NCBI GenBank assembly: GCA_038243605.1
Contig: JBBSQX010000013.1
Location: 1 to 64,000, forward strand
From: Terrimesophilobacter sp038243605
Lineage (GTDB): Bacteria; Actinomycetota; Actinomycetes; Actinomycetales; Microbacteriaceae
Reading direction: 5' to 3'
Length of the DNA: 64,000 bases
In this document: piece after piece, positions 34,201 to 43,606 of the stretch
Position numbering within the stretch: the stretch's first letter is position 1
Layout of the letters: every line of letters begins with the position of its first letter
Translations under genes and position numbers: made by a program
The notes under the pieces: model-generated
The model's database searches: none
What the model was told of the DNA's origin: nothing
Seen by the model: only the letters and a program-made list of their open reading frames with translations

Positions 34201-35625
34201 ATGTTCAGTGAACCATCCGAAGTCCTTAAATTCATTAGGGACACCGACGTCAAGTTCCTCGACGTTCGTTTCACCGACATGCCGGGGGTGCAACAGCACT
34301 TCAATATTCCCGCATCCACGGTCGATGATGAATTCTTCACCGTGGGGCAGCTTTTTGATGGATCCTCCATCCGTGGTTTCGCGACGATCGCCGAGTCGGA
34401 CATGCAATTGATCCCCGACGTCACCACGGCCTACATCGACCCGTTTCGGATCGAGCGCACGCTCATCATGCTGTTCGACATTTATAACCCGCGCAATGGC
34501 GAGATTTACGGCCGTGACCCGCGTCAGGTTGCCCGCAAGGCGGAAAAGTACCTCGCATCGACCGGAATTGCCGACACCGCATTTTTCGCACCTGAGGCTG
34601 AGTTCTACATCTTTGACGATGTGCGCTACGAGGTGAAGGGCAACTCCAGCTTCTTCGCTGTTGACTCCGTCGAGGGACACTGGAACACCGGCCGCGCTGA
34701 AGAGGGCGGCAACCTCGGCAACAAAACTCCGCTTAAGGGCGGATACTTTCCGGTGAGCCCGGTCGACAAGCAAGCTGACCTGCGCGACGACATCTGCCTC
34801 AAGCTGATGGACGCAGGCCTTCATCTGGAACGTTCCCACCATGAGGTGGGCTCGGGCGGCCAAGCAGAGATCAACTACCGGTTCGACACGCTGTTGCACT
34901 CTGCAGACGACCTCCTCAAGTTTAAGTACATCGTCAAGAACACGGCAGAGCAGTGGGGCAAAACTGCCACCTTCATGCCGAAGCCTCTCTTCGGAGACGC
35001 CGGTTCTGGTATGCACGTTCACCAGTCGCTCTGGAACGATGGCAAGCCGCTGTTCTACGACGAAAGCGGCTACGGCGGGCTCTCTGACCTTGCGCGCTGG
35101 TACATCGGTGGTCTGCTCAAGCACGCCCCCGCTGTGCTCGCGTTCACTAACCCAACGATCAACAGCTTCCGTCGACTCGTGAAGGGCTACGAAGCACCGA
35201 TCAACCTCGTGTACTCGGCGGGAAACCGCTCGGCGGCCATCCGGATTCCGATTACCGGCACGAACCCGAAGGCCAAGCGTCTAGAGTTTCGTTGCCCTGA
35301 CGCCTCTGGGAACCCTTATCTGGGCTTTGCTGCCCAGCTCATGGCTGGTCTTGACGGCATCCGTAACAAGATCGAGCCCCTAGACCCGATTGACAAAGAC
35401 CTTTACGAGCTTCCCCCTGAGGAAGCCAAGAGTATCCCCCAGCTGCCGGTCACTCTTGAGGCTGTGTTGCAAGCACTCGAAGCGGATCACGACTTTCTCT
35501 TGGAAGGCGGGGTCTTTACGCAGGACCTCATCGACACATGGATCTCGTACAAGCGCGAACACGAACTTATGCCAATGTCGCTGCGCCCGCACCCATACGA
35601 GTATGAGCTGTACTACGGCGTCTAG
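34201..35625 (+). CDS. glnA1: Glutamine synthetase, type I (GSI-beta)
   Basis: Makes glutamine from glutamate, ammonia and ATP; the main ammonium-assimilating enzyme, a cytoplasmic dodecamer. The 474-aa product has the latch and active-site segments FDGSSIRGFATIAESDM, FAPEAEFYIFD, GSGMHVHQSLW and SAGNRSAAIRIP. The adenylylation tyrosine is Y402 in KDLYELPPEE, so it is a target for the GlnE protein encoded convergently next door. CAAGGAG lies 8 nt before the ATG. A GlnR-type box lies upstream, so both transcriptional and covalent control by nitrogen status are likely. Confidence 0.95.
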   Translation: MFSEPSEVLKFIRDTDVKFLDVRFTDMPGVQQHFNIPASTVDDEFFTVGQLFDGSSIRGFATIAESDMQLIPDVTTAYIDPFRIERTLIMLFDIYNPRNGEIYGRDPRQVARKAEKYLASTGIADTAFFAPEAEFYIFDDVRYEVKGNSSFFAVDSVEGHWNTGRAEEGGNLGNKTPLKGGYFPVSPVDKQADLRDDICLKLMDAGLHLERSHHEVGSGGQAEINYRFDTLLHSADDLLKFKYIVKNTAEQWGKTATFMPKPLFGDAGSGMHVHQSLWNDGKPLFYDESGYGGLSDLARWYIGGLLKHAPAVLAFTNPTINSFRRLVKGYEAPINLVYSAGNRSAAIRIPITGTNPKAKRLEFRCPDASGNPYLGFAAQLMAGLDGIRNKIEPLDPIDKDLYELPPEEAKSIPQLPVTLEAVLQALEADHDFLLEGGVFTQDLIDTWISYKREHELMPMSLRPHPYEYELYYGV

Positions 35626-35662
35626 ATCGACAGAGGCCGCACTTCGCGCTGGATCACGGGGG

Positions 35663-35749
35663 CATCGAGAGCGCGCCTCGATGTAGGCAGCGAGTTGCGT
35701 CGCATCGTCGGCGCAAATAGTGTCGACCCGCTTTTTGGTGCAACTCGCT
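35663..35749. terminator. Inverted repeats between convergent glnA1 and glnE
   Basis: Two hairpins lie in the convergent gap. CATCGAG (35663-35669) pairs with CTCGATG (35677-35683) around a 7-nt loop. AGCGAGTTGC (35689-35698) pairs perfectly with GCAACTCGCT (35740-35749) around 41 nt, overlapping the glnE stop codon. The inner sequence holds CTTTTT. A bidirectional terminator is the simplest reading, but neither stem is followed by a long T-run. Confidence 0.45.
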
Positions 35750-38700
35750 ATCTGGCACGCGCCGGAGACACCGTATCGCCGTAGAAACGCATTTCGAATA
35801 CCCGACGTGATCGGCGGGTAGCTCGCAGGTAGTCGTCTTCTAGGCGACTGGCCGAGTTCGGCGGGTATCCCATTAGTCGGGCGACTCCGTCTAGCTGTGC
35901 GCGATCGGTGGGTAAAACGTCAGACGTTTTCGACGTCCACAGTGTGAGTGCCGATCGGGCGCGAGATGCGAGAAGCCATGCTTCACGCAGCGTGCGCACA
36001 TCGGATGCTGTGAGCAGGTCAGACTCCTGCGCTATAGCAAGCGCGTGCAGGGTCGAGGTGGTGCGCAAACCATCTATGGCGGCCCCGTGTTGCAACTGCA
36101 GCAGTTGAGCAAGCCATTCCACGTCACTAAGGGAACCGCGACCTAGCTTGAGGTGACGCGAAGGCTCTGCACCCTGCGGCAAGCGCTCAGATTCGACACG
36201 AGCCTTAATTCGCCGAACCTCCCGCACATCAGCCGTAGAAATCGCTGCCGGATATCGCACCTCGTCCGCGAGAGACTCGAAGTCCTGACACAGCGTCTCG
36301 TCCCCCGCGATCGCCCGCGCGCGCAGGAGCGCCTGCGCCTCCCACGTGAGCGACCACCGCTCGTAGTAGGCGCGATACGAGTCGAGCGAACGCACGACGG
36401 CACCGTTCTTGCCCTCTGGTCTTAGACCGATGTCGAGGTCGAGCGGAAACTGGAGATCATCGGTGAGACGCCCAAGCTCAGCAACGATGCGCTCCGCCGC
36501 CTTTTGTGCCTCTTCACCGTTGCCCTCTGCGGCGCGGTACACGTACATGACGTCAGCATCCGACCCGAAGCCAAGCTCAGCACCGCCATAACGACCCATA
36601 CCAATGACCGCGAACTCGGAATCTTTTGGCATTGTCAATTCAGGCTGTGACCGCGCAATGTACATCGCAGCGCGAATCGTAAAAGTGGTGATGTCACTGA
36701 GAGCACGGCCCACAGCATCGACCTCGAGCAACCCCAGAATGCTGGAGATTGCTACCCGCAGGATCTCGCGGCGACGCACCGTACGAACCGCAAGCGCTGC
36801 GGCGTTCGGGTCACGAGCGTGCCGCTTGGCAATTGCTTTGCCCTCGTCGTCCAAGATGTTCAGCGTGCGCGGCACCAAATCTGCTCCGTCTTCTAGCCAC
36901 GCGACCGCTTCTGGAATGCGCTCAAAAAGGTTGCCAACGAAGCGGCTGCCAGAGAGCAGCTGGGTGAGGCGGTGGCCCGCGCCCGAAGAATCGCGCAGCA
37001 TTCGTAAGAACCAGTGAGATTCCCCCAGAGCATCGCTCAACCGGCGAAAGACCAAAAGACCGTAATCAGGGTCCGCCCCTTCTGAAAGCCACTGGAGCAA
37101 AATGGGAAGCAAGTTCCGTTGAATAATGACGCGACGTGAAAGACCAGTCGTGAGTACCCCGATGTGGCGGAGTGCACCATCAGGGTCTCTAAACCCGATT
37201 GCGGCGAGCCGCGCCGCAGCCTGTTTGCTCGTGAGTACAAAGCCTTCTTCTGGAAGCGCAGCAACTGCCGAGAGCAGCGGGCGGTAAAAAAGACGTTCGT
37301 GCAAAGTACGTACCTCAGTTTTTACTGCGCGCCACTTCGTCATCAGCGCGGCAGACGTGGTGGCCAAGCCACTCGCCCGCGCAAGCGCTCGCAGAGCGTT
37401 ATCGTCGCGAGGCATCAAATGGGTGCGTTTTAACCTCGCGAGCTGCAGCCGGTGCTCTAGGAGCCTCAAGAAGCGATAGTCAGAACCAAAACTCCCGGCT
37501 TCTTCACGACCGATGTAGCCGTTCTCGGCAAGTGCGGCCAGCGCGGGAAGTGTGCCGGCTTGGCGTACCCCCTCATCGGTCTGACCGTGAACAAGTTGTA
37601 GAAGCTGAATAGTGAACTCAACGTCTCGCAGGCCGCCTCGACCGAGCTTCAATTGCACGTCTGCCTCGTCTGGCGGGATGTGCGCTGTCACCCGCTCGCG
37701 CATTCGTTGCACCGACTCCACGAAGTTTTCTCTACTAGCGCTCGACCAGACAAGGGGCGAAACCGCGTCAATAAACCGAGCGCCAAGCTCAAAGTCGCCG
37801 GCGATGGGCCTCGCCTTGAGTAGCGCTTGGAACTCCCAGTCCTTCGCCCAGCGACCGTAATAGGCCACGTGTGAATCAAGGCTACGAACCAGTGCACCGT
37901 CTTTGCCCTCTGGACGAAGATTAGCGTCCAGCTCCCAGAGTTCAGGCTCCAGGTCAGGACTCTGAATGATGCGGCCAAGTTGCACAGCGAGCCAGGTGGC
38001 AATCTCGACAGCGCGATCTGCCGCGATTGCATTGCTGGCTTCTGTGACATAAATCACATCTACATCGCTGAGGTAGTTGAGTTCATGTGCGCCCGTTTTT
38101 CCCATCCCGATAACGGAGAGCCGGGTGGCGGCGACGTCAACCGAAGGGTATGGGGCGGTTTCTGCCGCCAGTGTCAACGCCACATCGATGACAGCACCGG
38201 CGAGGTCGGCCAGGCTTGAGGCAATCGCGTCGACTCCCGACAGCTGGTCGTGCTGTTCAAGATCAATCGCAGCTATGCGGGCCAAAATGCGACGGTACCG
38301 AACCCGCAACTCCACGACGGCGTTGCCAGCGCGCTCCCCTGCTGGGTAATGCCGCCCGCCGTGGCTCCCCTTGGAATAATCTCCCGCCGGTGCGCGACCG
38401 CTCACCGTCTCTTCCGCCGCCATCACGTGAGCAACCGCATCGCTCAGCTCTGCCCGCATGTCGTCGAACGACGGTAACTCCGAGAAAGGCTCGGCCAAAA
38501 CGAGCAGTTCATCTGGGCGCCTGCGAAAGAAATCCCCTAAACCAGATGATGCCCCGAGTAAACGCACGAGACGGGCAGCCGCCATCGGAGAGCCGAGCAC
38601 CGTTCCGACAAGTTCAGGTGAGCGCTCTTTCAACTGCACAAGGTAGCTCAGCGCTTGATCAGGGTCGGCGCACTTGTTGAAGTGCGAAACCAAATCCACA

Positions 38701-38804
38701 TCAAAGTTTTCGAGGCTGCTCTTTGCCGTCGCCAACTCGGCAAACCCGAGCCGAGCGAGCTCCGTGAGCGTCACCGTGCCCCTTGCTGCCTGCGACCGGC
38801 CCAT
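35748..38804 (-). CDS. glnE: Glutamine synthetase adenylyltransferase / adenylyl-removing enzyme
   Basis: Attaches AMP to the regulatory tyrosine of glutamine synthetase, and in the two-domain enzyme also removes it. The 1018-aa protein has two nucleotidyltransferase domains: GMGKTGAHELNYLSDVDVIY in the N-terminal half and GMGRYGGAELGFGSDADVMY in the C-terminal half, both keeping the D-x-D metal pair. A four-helix regulatory region links them. It starts 6 bp after the glnA2 stop with no good ribosome-binding site, so it is probably translated by coupling to glnA2. It faces glnA1, whose product is the expected substrate. Confidence 0.93.
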   Translation of the reverse strand: MGRSQAARGTVTLTELARLGFAELATAKSSLENFDVDLVSHFNKCADPDQALSYLVQLKERSPELVGTVLGSPMAAARLVRLLGASSGLGDFFRRRPDELLVLAEPFSELPSFDDMRAELSDAVAHVMAAEETVSGRAPAGDYSKGSHGGRHYPAGERAGNAVVELRVRYRRILARIAAIDLEQHDQLSGVDAIASSLADLAGAVIDVALTLAAETAPYPSVDVAATRLSVIGMGKTGAHELNYLSDVDVIYVTEASNAIAADRAVEIATWLAVQLGRIIQSPDLEPELWELDANLRPEGKDGALVRSLDSHVAYYGRWAKDWEFQALLKARPIAGDFELGARFIDAVSPLVWSSASRENFVESVQRMRERVTAHIPPDEADVQLKLGRGGLRDVEFTIQLLQLVHGQTDEGVRQAGTLPALAALAENGYIGREEAGSFGSDYRFLRLLEHRLQLARLKRTHLMPRDDNALRALARASGLATTSAALMTKWRAVKTEVRTLHERLFYRPLLSAVAALPEEGFVLTSKQAAARLAAIGFRDPDGALRHIGVLTTGLSRRVIIQRNLLPILLQWLSEGADPDYGLLVFRRLSDALGESHWFLRMLRDSSGAGHRLTQLLSGSRFVGNLFERIPEAVAWLEDGADLVPRTLNILDDEGKAIAKRHARDPNAAALAVRTVRRREILRVAISSILGLLEVDAVGRALSDITTFTIRAAMYIARSQPELTMPKDSEFAVIGMGRYGGAELGFGSDADVMYVYRAAEGNGEEAQKAAERIVAELGRLTDDLQFPLDLDIGLRPEGKNGAVVRSLDSYRAYYERWSLTWEAQALLRARAIAGDETLCQDFESLADEVRYPAAISTADVREVRRIKARVESERLPQGAEPSRHLKLGRGSLSDVEWLAQLLQLQHGAAIDGLRTTSTLHALAIAQESDLLTASDVRTLREAWLLASRARSALTLWTSKTSDVLPTDRAQLDGVARLMGYPPNSASRLEDDYLRATRRSRRVFEMRFYGDTVSPARAR

Positions 38805-38810
38805 GGCGCG

Positions 38811-40151
38811 CTAGAGCATCTCCAGGTTGCTGTGAAGCTCAAAAGGCGTCACCTGGGCGCGATACGCGGACCATTCGCGTTGCTTGTTGAGCAGCACGTA
38901 GTTAAATACCTGTTCTCCCAGCGTTTCTGCCACCAGTTCGGAGCGCTCCATAATCGATGTGGCGTGATCGAGGCTGGCCGGCAGCGGGCTGTATCCGAGC
39001 GCTTTACGTTCCGACTCGGTCAGATCCCACACATTGTCCTCGGCTTCTGGAGGCAGTTCATACTCTTCTTCAATTCCTTTGAGCCCCGCTGCGAGCATGA
39101 GCGAGTACGCAAGGTAAGGATTTGCCGCTGAGTCAATGGCGCGATATTCGACTCGCGAACTTTGGCCCTTGCTTGGCTTGTAGAGAGGAACCCGAATGAG
39201 CGCGGATCGGTTGTTGTGACCCCAACACACGAAGCTTGGCGCTTCTCCCCCGCCCCACAGTCGTTTGTAAGAGTTCACGAACTGGTTCGTCACCGCGGTG
39301 ATCTCTGGCGCGTGTTTCAGTAGCCCGGCGATGAAATGCCTGCCCACCTTCGACAGTTGGTACTGAGCACCCGCCTCGTAGAACGCGTTAGTGTCACCCT
39401 CAAAAAGCGACATGTGCGTGTGCATCCCCGAGCCAGGATGTTCAGAGAACGGCTTGGGCATAAAGGTCGCGTACACGCCCTCTTCTATTGCCACCTCTTT
39501 CACCACGGTGCGAAACGTCATGACATTATCGGCAGTTGTGAGGCCGTCTGCGTAACGAAGGTCGATCTCGTTTTGCCCTGGGCCGCCCTCGTGGTGGCTG
39601 AACTCTACGGAGATACCGAGGTCTTCGAGCATTCGAACAGATCGGCGACGAAAATCGTGTGCTGTGCCCCCTGGCACATTGTCGAAGTACCCGGCGGAAT
39701 CCACGGGCACTGGTCGACCGTTCTCGTCAAGTTTCGAGCTTTTAAGAAGATAGAACTCAATCTCGGGATGAGTGTAAAACGTAAACCCACGATCGGCCGC
39801 CTTCGCCAAGGTGCGCTTCAACACGTTGCGGGGGTCAGCAACCGCTGGCTCGCCATCCGGCGTCTTGATGTCGCAGAACATGCGCACGGTGGGGTCGATC
39901 TCTCCACGCCATGGCAAAATCTGGAACGTCGCCGGGTCTGGATGCAGCAGTACGTCTGCCTCGTAGCGGCGCGTGAGTCCCTCGATAGCTGATCCGTCAA
40001 TACCAACGCCCTCGGCGAATGCCCCCTCGACCTCTGCTGGCGCAATCGCCACCGACTTGAGAGTTCCGACAACATCGGTAAACCAGAGTCGTACGAACTT
40101 GACGCCGCGCTCTTCGATGGTGCGTAGTACGAAGTCGCGCTGCTTGTCCAT
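38811..40151 (-). CDS. glnA2: Glutamine synthetase, type I alpha (GlnA2)
   Basis: A second glutamine synthetase of 446 aa. Active-site segments are present: IDGSAIEGLTRRYEADVLL, HPEIEFYLLK, GSGMHTHMSLF and GHNNRSALIRVP. The adenylylation site is not conserved: the region where GlnA1 has LYELPPEE reads NVWDLTESE. It therefore belongs to the non-adenylylated GSI-alpha group. The ATG at 40151 (MDKQRDFVLRTIEE) follows GAGGAACTC; an upstream in-frame extension is not supported. It is the first gene of a glnA2-glnE operon and is divergent from panB across 72 bp. In mycobacteria the same glnE-glnA2 arrangement is known. Confidence 0.93.
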   Translation of the reverse strand: MDKQRDFVLRTIEERGVKFVRLWFTDVVGTLKSVAIAPAEVEGAFAEGVGIDGSAIEGLTRRYEADVLLHPDPATFQILPWRGEIDPTVRMFCDIKTPDGEPAVADPRNVLKRTLAKAADRGFTFYTHPEIEFYLLKSSKLDENGRPVPVDSAGYFDNVPGGTAHDFRRRSVRMLEDLGISVEFSHHEGGPGQNEIDLRYADGLTTADNVMTFRTVVKEVAIEEGVYATFMPKPFSEHPGSGMHTHMSLFEGDTNAFYEAGAQYQLSKVGRHFIAGLLKHAPEITAVTNQFVNSYKRLWGGGEAPSFVCWGHNNRSALIRVPLYKPSKGQSSRVEYRAIDSAANPYLAYSLMLAAGLKGIEEEYELPPEAEDNVWDLTESERKALGYSPLPASLDHATSIMERSELVAETLGEQVFNYVLLNKQREWSAYRAQVTPFELHSNLEML

Positions 40152-40211
40152 GAGTTCCTCTTCTATGACGCTGGCACATCGTTGTTTCGGCCCAACTATC
40201 AGGGTAGTGGC

Positions 40212-40217
40212 TAGACT
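40212..40217 (+). promoter_or_regulatory. Candidate -10 element of a leaderless panB promoter
   Basis: TAGACT ends 6 nt before the panB ATG at 40224. The same hexamer and spacing precede the Nif3 gene. Confidence 0.5.
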
Positions 40218-40223
40218 CGCTCC

Positions 40224-41057
40224 ATGAATGATCCTGCAGCGGCCGCAGCCCAGGCGAATCTCAAAAAGGTGCGCACCCGACACTTTCAGTCGGCGAAAGA
40301 CAACGGGAATAAGATTGTTGGACTCACAAGCTACGACCAGTTGAGTGCAGAGATTTTCGATAAGGCCGGCATAGATTTTCTGCTCGTCGGTGACTCCGCT
40401 GGAAACAATGTGCTCGGTTACGACACGACGCTTCCGGTGACGGTCGACGAGCTCATCCCACTCACGCGTGCGGTTGCTGGCGCGGTAACCAGAGCATTCG
40501 TTATCGCGGATATGCCCTTCGGTTCATACGAAAGTAGCCCAGAAGAGGCGCTCCACACAGCCTTTAGGTTCATGAAAGAGACGCACGCCCATGCGGTGAA
40601 GCTTGAAGGTGGCCAGCGCAGCGCCGAGCAGATTCGCCGCATCGTCAATGCCGGCATCCCGGTCATGGCGCACATTGGTTTCACCCCGCAGAGCGAACAC
40701 GGTTTAGGTGGGCATATGATTCAGGGACGCGGCGAAGGGCTTGAACAGCTTCTCGCCGACGCGCACGCCGTCGAAGAAGCCGGTGCGTTCTCCGTGGTGC
40801 TGGAGATGGTTCCAGCATCGGCCGCCGCACAGGTGACCAAAGAGTTGCGTATTCCCACGATTGGTGTTGGCGCCGGTCCAGACGTCGATGGCCAGTTGAT
40901 GGTCTGGACAGACTGGGCAGGTTTCACCAGCGGTCGGATCCCGAAGTTCGTGAAACAGTACGCGAATCTCGCAGGGGTTCTTACGGATGCCGTCAGCGCT
41001 TATCGAGCAGACGTCGCAGATGGGGCCTACCCGGCCCCAGAGCACAACTACGAGTAA
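40224..41057 (+). CDS. panB: 3-methyl-2-oxobutanoate hydroxymethyltransferase
   Basis: First enzyme of pantothenate synthesis, adding a hydroxymethyl group from methylenetetrahydrofolate to ketoisovalerate. The 277-aa product shows KIVGLTSYDQLSAEIFDKAG, the metal-binding LLVGDSAGNNVLGY, AVKLEGGQRSAEQI, HIGFTPQSEHGLGG and the catalytic glutamate in VVLEMVPAS. The ATG has no Shine-Dalgarno sequence but a well-placed TAGACT. It stands between glnA2 and gdhA; the neighbour order glnE-glnA2-panB is shared with mycobacteria. Confidence 0.94.
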   Translation: MNDPAAAAAQANLKKVRTRHFQSAKDNGNKIVGLTSYDQLSAEIFDKAGIDFLLVGDSAGNNVLGYDTTLPVTVDELIPLTRAVAGAVTRAFVIADMPFGSYESSPEEALHTAFRFMKETHAHAVKLEGGQRSAEQIRRIVNAGIPVMAHIGFTPQSEHGLGGHMIQGRGEGLEQLLADAHAVEEAGAFSVVLEMVPASAAAQVTKELRIPTIGVGAGPDVDGQLMVWTDWAGFTSGRIPKFVKQYANLAGVLTDAVSAYRADVADGAYPAPEHNYE

Positions 41058-41128
41058 CGCAGCAACCATTCGCCCTATCCGCGCCCGGTTCCCGCAGTGC
41101 GCTTCACCGTCTCGAGCGAAAGAGCATC

Positions 41129-42478
41129 GTGTCCCTCTCAACTTCCAACATTGTCAATGATGTCTTCGAAGAAACCGCCGCCAGGAGTCCTGGCGAGTCA
41201 GAGTTTCATCAGGCAGTTCACGAAGTACTCGAGTCGATTGGGCCGGTACTGCATCAGCACCCCGAGTTCATCGAGGCGGGCATCTTGCCTCGACTGCTCG
41301 AACCAGAACGACAGATCATGTTCCGGGTGCCATGGGTCAACGACAAGGGCGACGTGAAGGTGAATCGTGGATACCGCGTGCAGTTCAACTCTGCTCTTGG
41401 TCCATTCAAGGGTGGACTGCGATTCCACCCGTCTGTAAATCTCAGCATCATGAAGTTTCTCGGATTCGAACAGGTATTCAAGAACGCCCTCACTGGTCAA
41501 GGAATCGGCGGAGCAAAAGGTGGCGCCGACTTCGACCCTCACGGCCGCACCGATGGCGAGGTCATGCGGTTCTGTCAGAGTTTTATGACCGAACTCACTC
41601 GTCATATTGGGCAGTACACGGATGTTCCCGCCGGTGACATCGGCGTTGGCGCCCGGGAGGTCGGCTACCTTTTTGGACAGTACCGTCGCATGACGAATAT
41701 GAACAACCGTGGGGCTATGACCGGCAAGGGGCCGGATTGGGGCGGCGTGCACGTGCGCACAGAGGCAACAGGGTATGGCGCTGTCTACTTCTTGCAAGAA
41801 ATGTTCGATGTGCGCGGCGAAAGCCTTGAAGGCAAGACCGCGATCGTTTCTGGCGCCGGCAACGTGGCGATTTATGCAATAGAGAAACTGCAACAGCTAG
41901 GTGCGAAACCTATCACCGCATCCGATTCCTCTGGGTACATCGTTGATGAAGACGGAATTGATCTTGCTCTTCTGAAGGAGTTGAAAGAAGCGGGAAGTGA
42001 GCGAATCTCTGTGTATGCCGACCGCCGCAGCAGCGCGGTGTTCGTGAGTGCTGGAAAAGTGTGGGACGTTCCCGGTCAGCTCGCAGTGCCATCGGCGACA
42101 CAGAACGAACTAGACAGTGAGGGTGCTGCATCTCTCATTCGGGGGGGCGTGCTCGCCGTCTCCGAAGGTGCCAACATGCCGTGCACGCCGGATGCCGTGC
42201 AAGCCTTCCAACAAGCTGGAGTGCTTTTCGCTCCCGGCAAGGCAGCAAATGCTGGCGGTGTTGCCGTTTCCGCGCTCGAGATGGTGCAGAACGCTACACG
42301 GGAGAAGTGGGGTTTTGACGAGAGCGAGGTTCGTCTGCGGGGCATTATCTCCGACATCCACTCCGCAGCGTTTGAGGCGGCCGAACGTTACGGGCATCCC
42401 GGCAACTATGTTGTCGGTGCGAACGCCGCCGGATTCGTACGCGTCGCCGATGCGATGCTCGCGCAAGGGATCGTCTGA
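41129..42478 (+). CDS. gdhA: NADP-specific glutamate dehydrogenase
   Basis: Makes glutamate from 2-oxoglutarate and ammonium with NADPH; hexameric class of about 450 residues, here 449 aa. The substrate pocket shows GPFKGGLRFHPSVN and the catalytic lysine/aspartate region GGAKGGADFDPHGR. The segment DIGVGAREVGYLFGQYRRM and the Rossmann motif VSGAGNVAIYAIEKL follow. The start is GTG at 41129, preceded by GCGAAAG. It completes the nitrogen set with glnA1, glnA2 and glnE. No GlnR-type box is evident in its 71-bp upstream space. Confidence 0.94.
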   Translation: MSLSTSNIVNDVFEETAARSPGESEFHQAVHEVLESIGPVLHQHPEFIEAGILPRLLEPERQIMFRVPWVNDKGDVKVNRGYRVQFNSALGPFKGGLRFHPSVNLSIMKFLGFEQVFKNALTGQGIGGAKGGADFDPHGRTDGEVMRFCQSFMTELTRHIGQYTDVPAGDIGVGAREVGYLFGQYRRMTNMNNRGAMTGKGPDWGGVHVRTEATGYGAVYFLQEMFDVRGESLEGKTAIVSGAGNVAIYAIEKLQQLGAKPITASDSSGYIVDEDGIDLALLKELKEAGSERISVYADRRSSAVFVSAGKVWDVPGQLAVPSATQNELDSEGAASLIRGGVLAVSEGANMPCTPDAVQAFQQAGVLFAPGKAANAGGVAVSALEMVQNATREKWGFDESEVRLRGIISDIHSAAFEAAERYGHPGNYVVGANAAGFVRVADAMLAQGIV

Positions 42479-42524
42479 CATGACCCGTGAGACGGCATAG
42501 TGCACGGCCGTTCAGCGGGCTAGC

Positions 42525-42698
42525 TCAACGGCCTTCTGCTGCGTCATCCGCGGCCCAATCGCGAGCACGACTGGCGATGATCTCGTTGGCACGGGAGGCT
42601 TCCTCCTGCGTGTCGAACGGGCCGACTCGGTCTGACGCAAGGGACTGCGGCCCCTGTTCGACTTCCTGTGTCTTTGTGTTGAACCACCACTCGGTCAT
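42525..42698 (-). CDS. Small SPOR-like protein (57 aa)
   Basis: A 57-aa protein beginning MTEWWFNTKTQEVEQGPQS and continuing with DRVGPFDTQEEASRANEII. The pattern (aromatic start, N-T-K-T-x-E-V-E, G-P-F/Y-x-T-x-E-E-A) matches short actinobacterial proteins annotated as SPOR-domain-containing and encoded beside methionine aminopeptidase. AAGGAG lies 8 nt before the ATG. It is divergent from map across 32 bp and converges on gdhA. SPOR domains bind denuded peptidoglycan, but this protein has no signal peptide, so a cytoplasmic role is more likely and the name may mislead. Confidence 0.78.
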   Translation of the reverse strand: MTEWWFNTKTQEVEQGPQSLASDRVGPFDTQEEASRANEIIASRARDWAADDAAEGR

Positions 42699-42717
42699 CA
42701 GATTCTCCTTCGCAGCC

Positions 42718-42723
42718 TAAAAT
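42718..42723 (+). promoter_or_regulatory. Candidate -10 element of a leaderless map promoter
   Basis: TAAAAT ends 7 nt before the map ATG at 42731, a near-consensus -10 in a gene with no ribosome-binding site. Confidence 0.5.
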
Positions 42724-42730
42724 TGATCCT

Positions 42731-43606
42731 ATGCCTAGGGAATCACACGGACACCTCATCGCGGGACGACTCTCACCGCATCGTCAGGTACCGCCACACA
42801 TTGTGCGGCCAGAGTACGTCGGCAAAGCCGAACCAACTCCTTCTGGCATCGACGTGTATAACGAGGAAGCGATCGACCGCATCCGGGCGGCGGGACGTAT
42901 TGCCGCCTCCGCGATCGACGCGGTCGGCGATGCGATCCAGCCAGGAGTCACCACAGAAGAACTTGACCGCATCGGCCACGAGTTCATCCTCGCCCACGAC
43001 GCCTACCCGTCAACACTCGGCTACCGCGGTTTTCCTAAGTCACTCTGCAGCTCGATCAATGAGGTCGTGTGTCACGGCATCCCCGACGACACGGTGTTAC
43101 TCGACGGCGACATCATCAACATTGACATCACCGCCTACAAGAACGGCATGCACGGTGACACAAACCGTACATTCCTGGTCGGTGCTGTGGCCCCGGATGT
43201 CGCGGCCCTCGTCGAACGCACAGAAGAGGCCCTGAGTCGGGGAATCAAGGCCGCCGCCGTTGGTCGCCAGGTCAACGTGATTGGGCGCGCTATCGAGTCG
43301 TACGCGAAGCGGTTCGACTACGGCGTGGTGCGCGATTTCACCGGGCATGGGGTTGGAGAAGCGTTCCACTCCGGGCTCATCATCCCGCACTACGACTCCC
43401 CCAACTTCACTGACGTGATCGAACCGGGAATGGTTTTCACGATTGAGCCCATGCTCACTCTCGGCACCACAGAATGGGATCTGTGGGATGACGACTGGAC
43501 CGTGACCACAAAAGACAAGAGCATGACCGCGCAGTTCGAGCACACGATAGTTGTCAGAGAAAATGGCACCGAAATCCTGACGCTCAGCGAAAGGAGCAGC
43601 GCATGA
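42731..43606 (+). CDS. map: Methionine aminopeptidase, type I
   Basis: Removes the initiator methionine from new proteins. The 291-aa protein has an N-terminal extension of about 40 residues with PPHIVRPEYVGK, common in actinobacteria. The dimetal ligands are visible in VLLDGDIINIDITAYKNG, MHGDTN, DFTGHGVGEAFHSG, FTIEPML and TAQFEHT. The ATG appears leaderless. Its stop overlaps the ppgK start (ATGA), so the two genes are translationally coupled. Confidence 0.95.
   Translation: MPRESHGHLIAGRLSPHRQVPPHIVRPEYVGKAEPTPSGIDVYNEEAIDRIRAAGRIAASAIDAVGDAIQPGVTTEELDRIGHEFILAHDAYPSTLGYRGFPKSLCSSINEVVCHGIPDDTVLLDGDIINIDITAYKNGMHGDTNRTFLVGAVAPDVAALVERTEEALSRGIKAAAVGRQVNVIGRAIESYAKRFDYGVVRDFTGHGVGEAFHSGLIIPHYDSPNFTDVIEPGMVFTIEPMLTLGTTEWDLWDDDWTVTTKDKSMTAQFEHTIVVRENGTEILTLSERSSA

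Noticed and set aside
40152..40223. Possible GlnR site in the glnA2-panB gap (single GAAAC)
   Set aside because: Only one half-site is present; no partner at 11-bp spacing.
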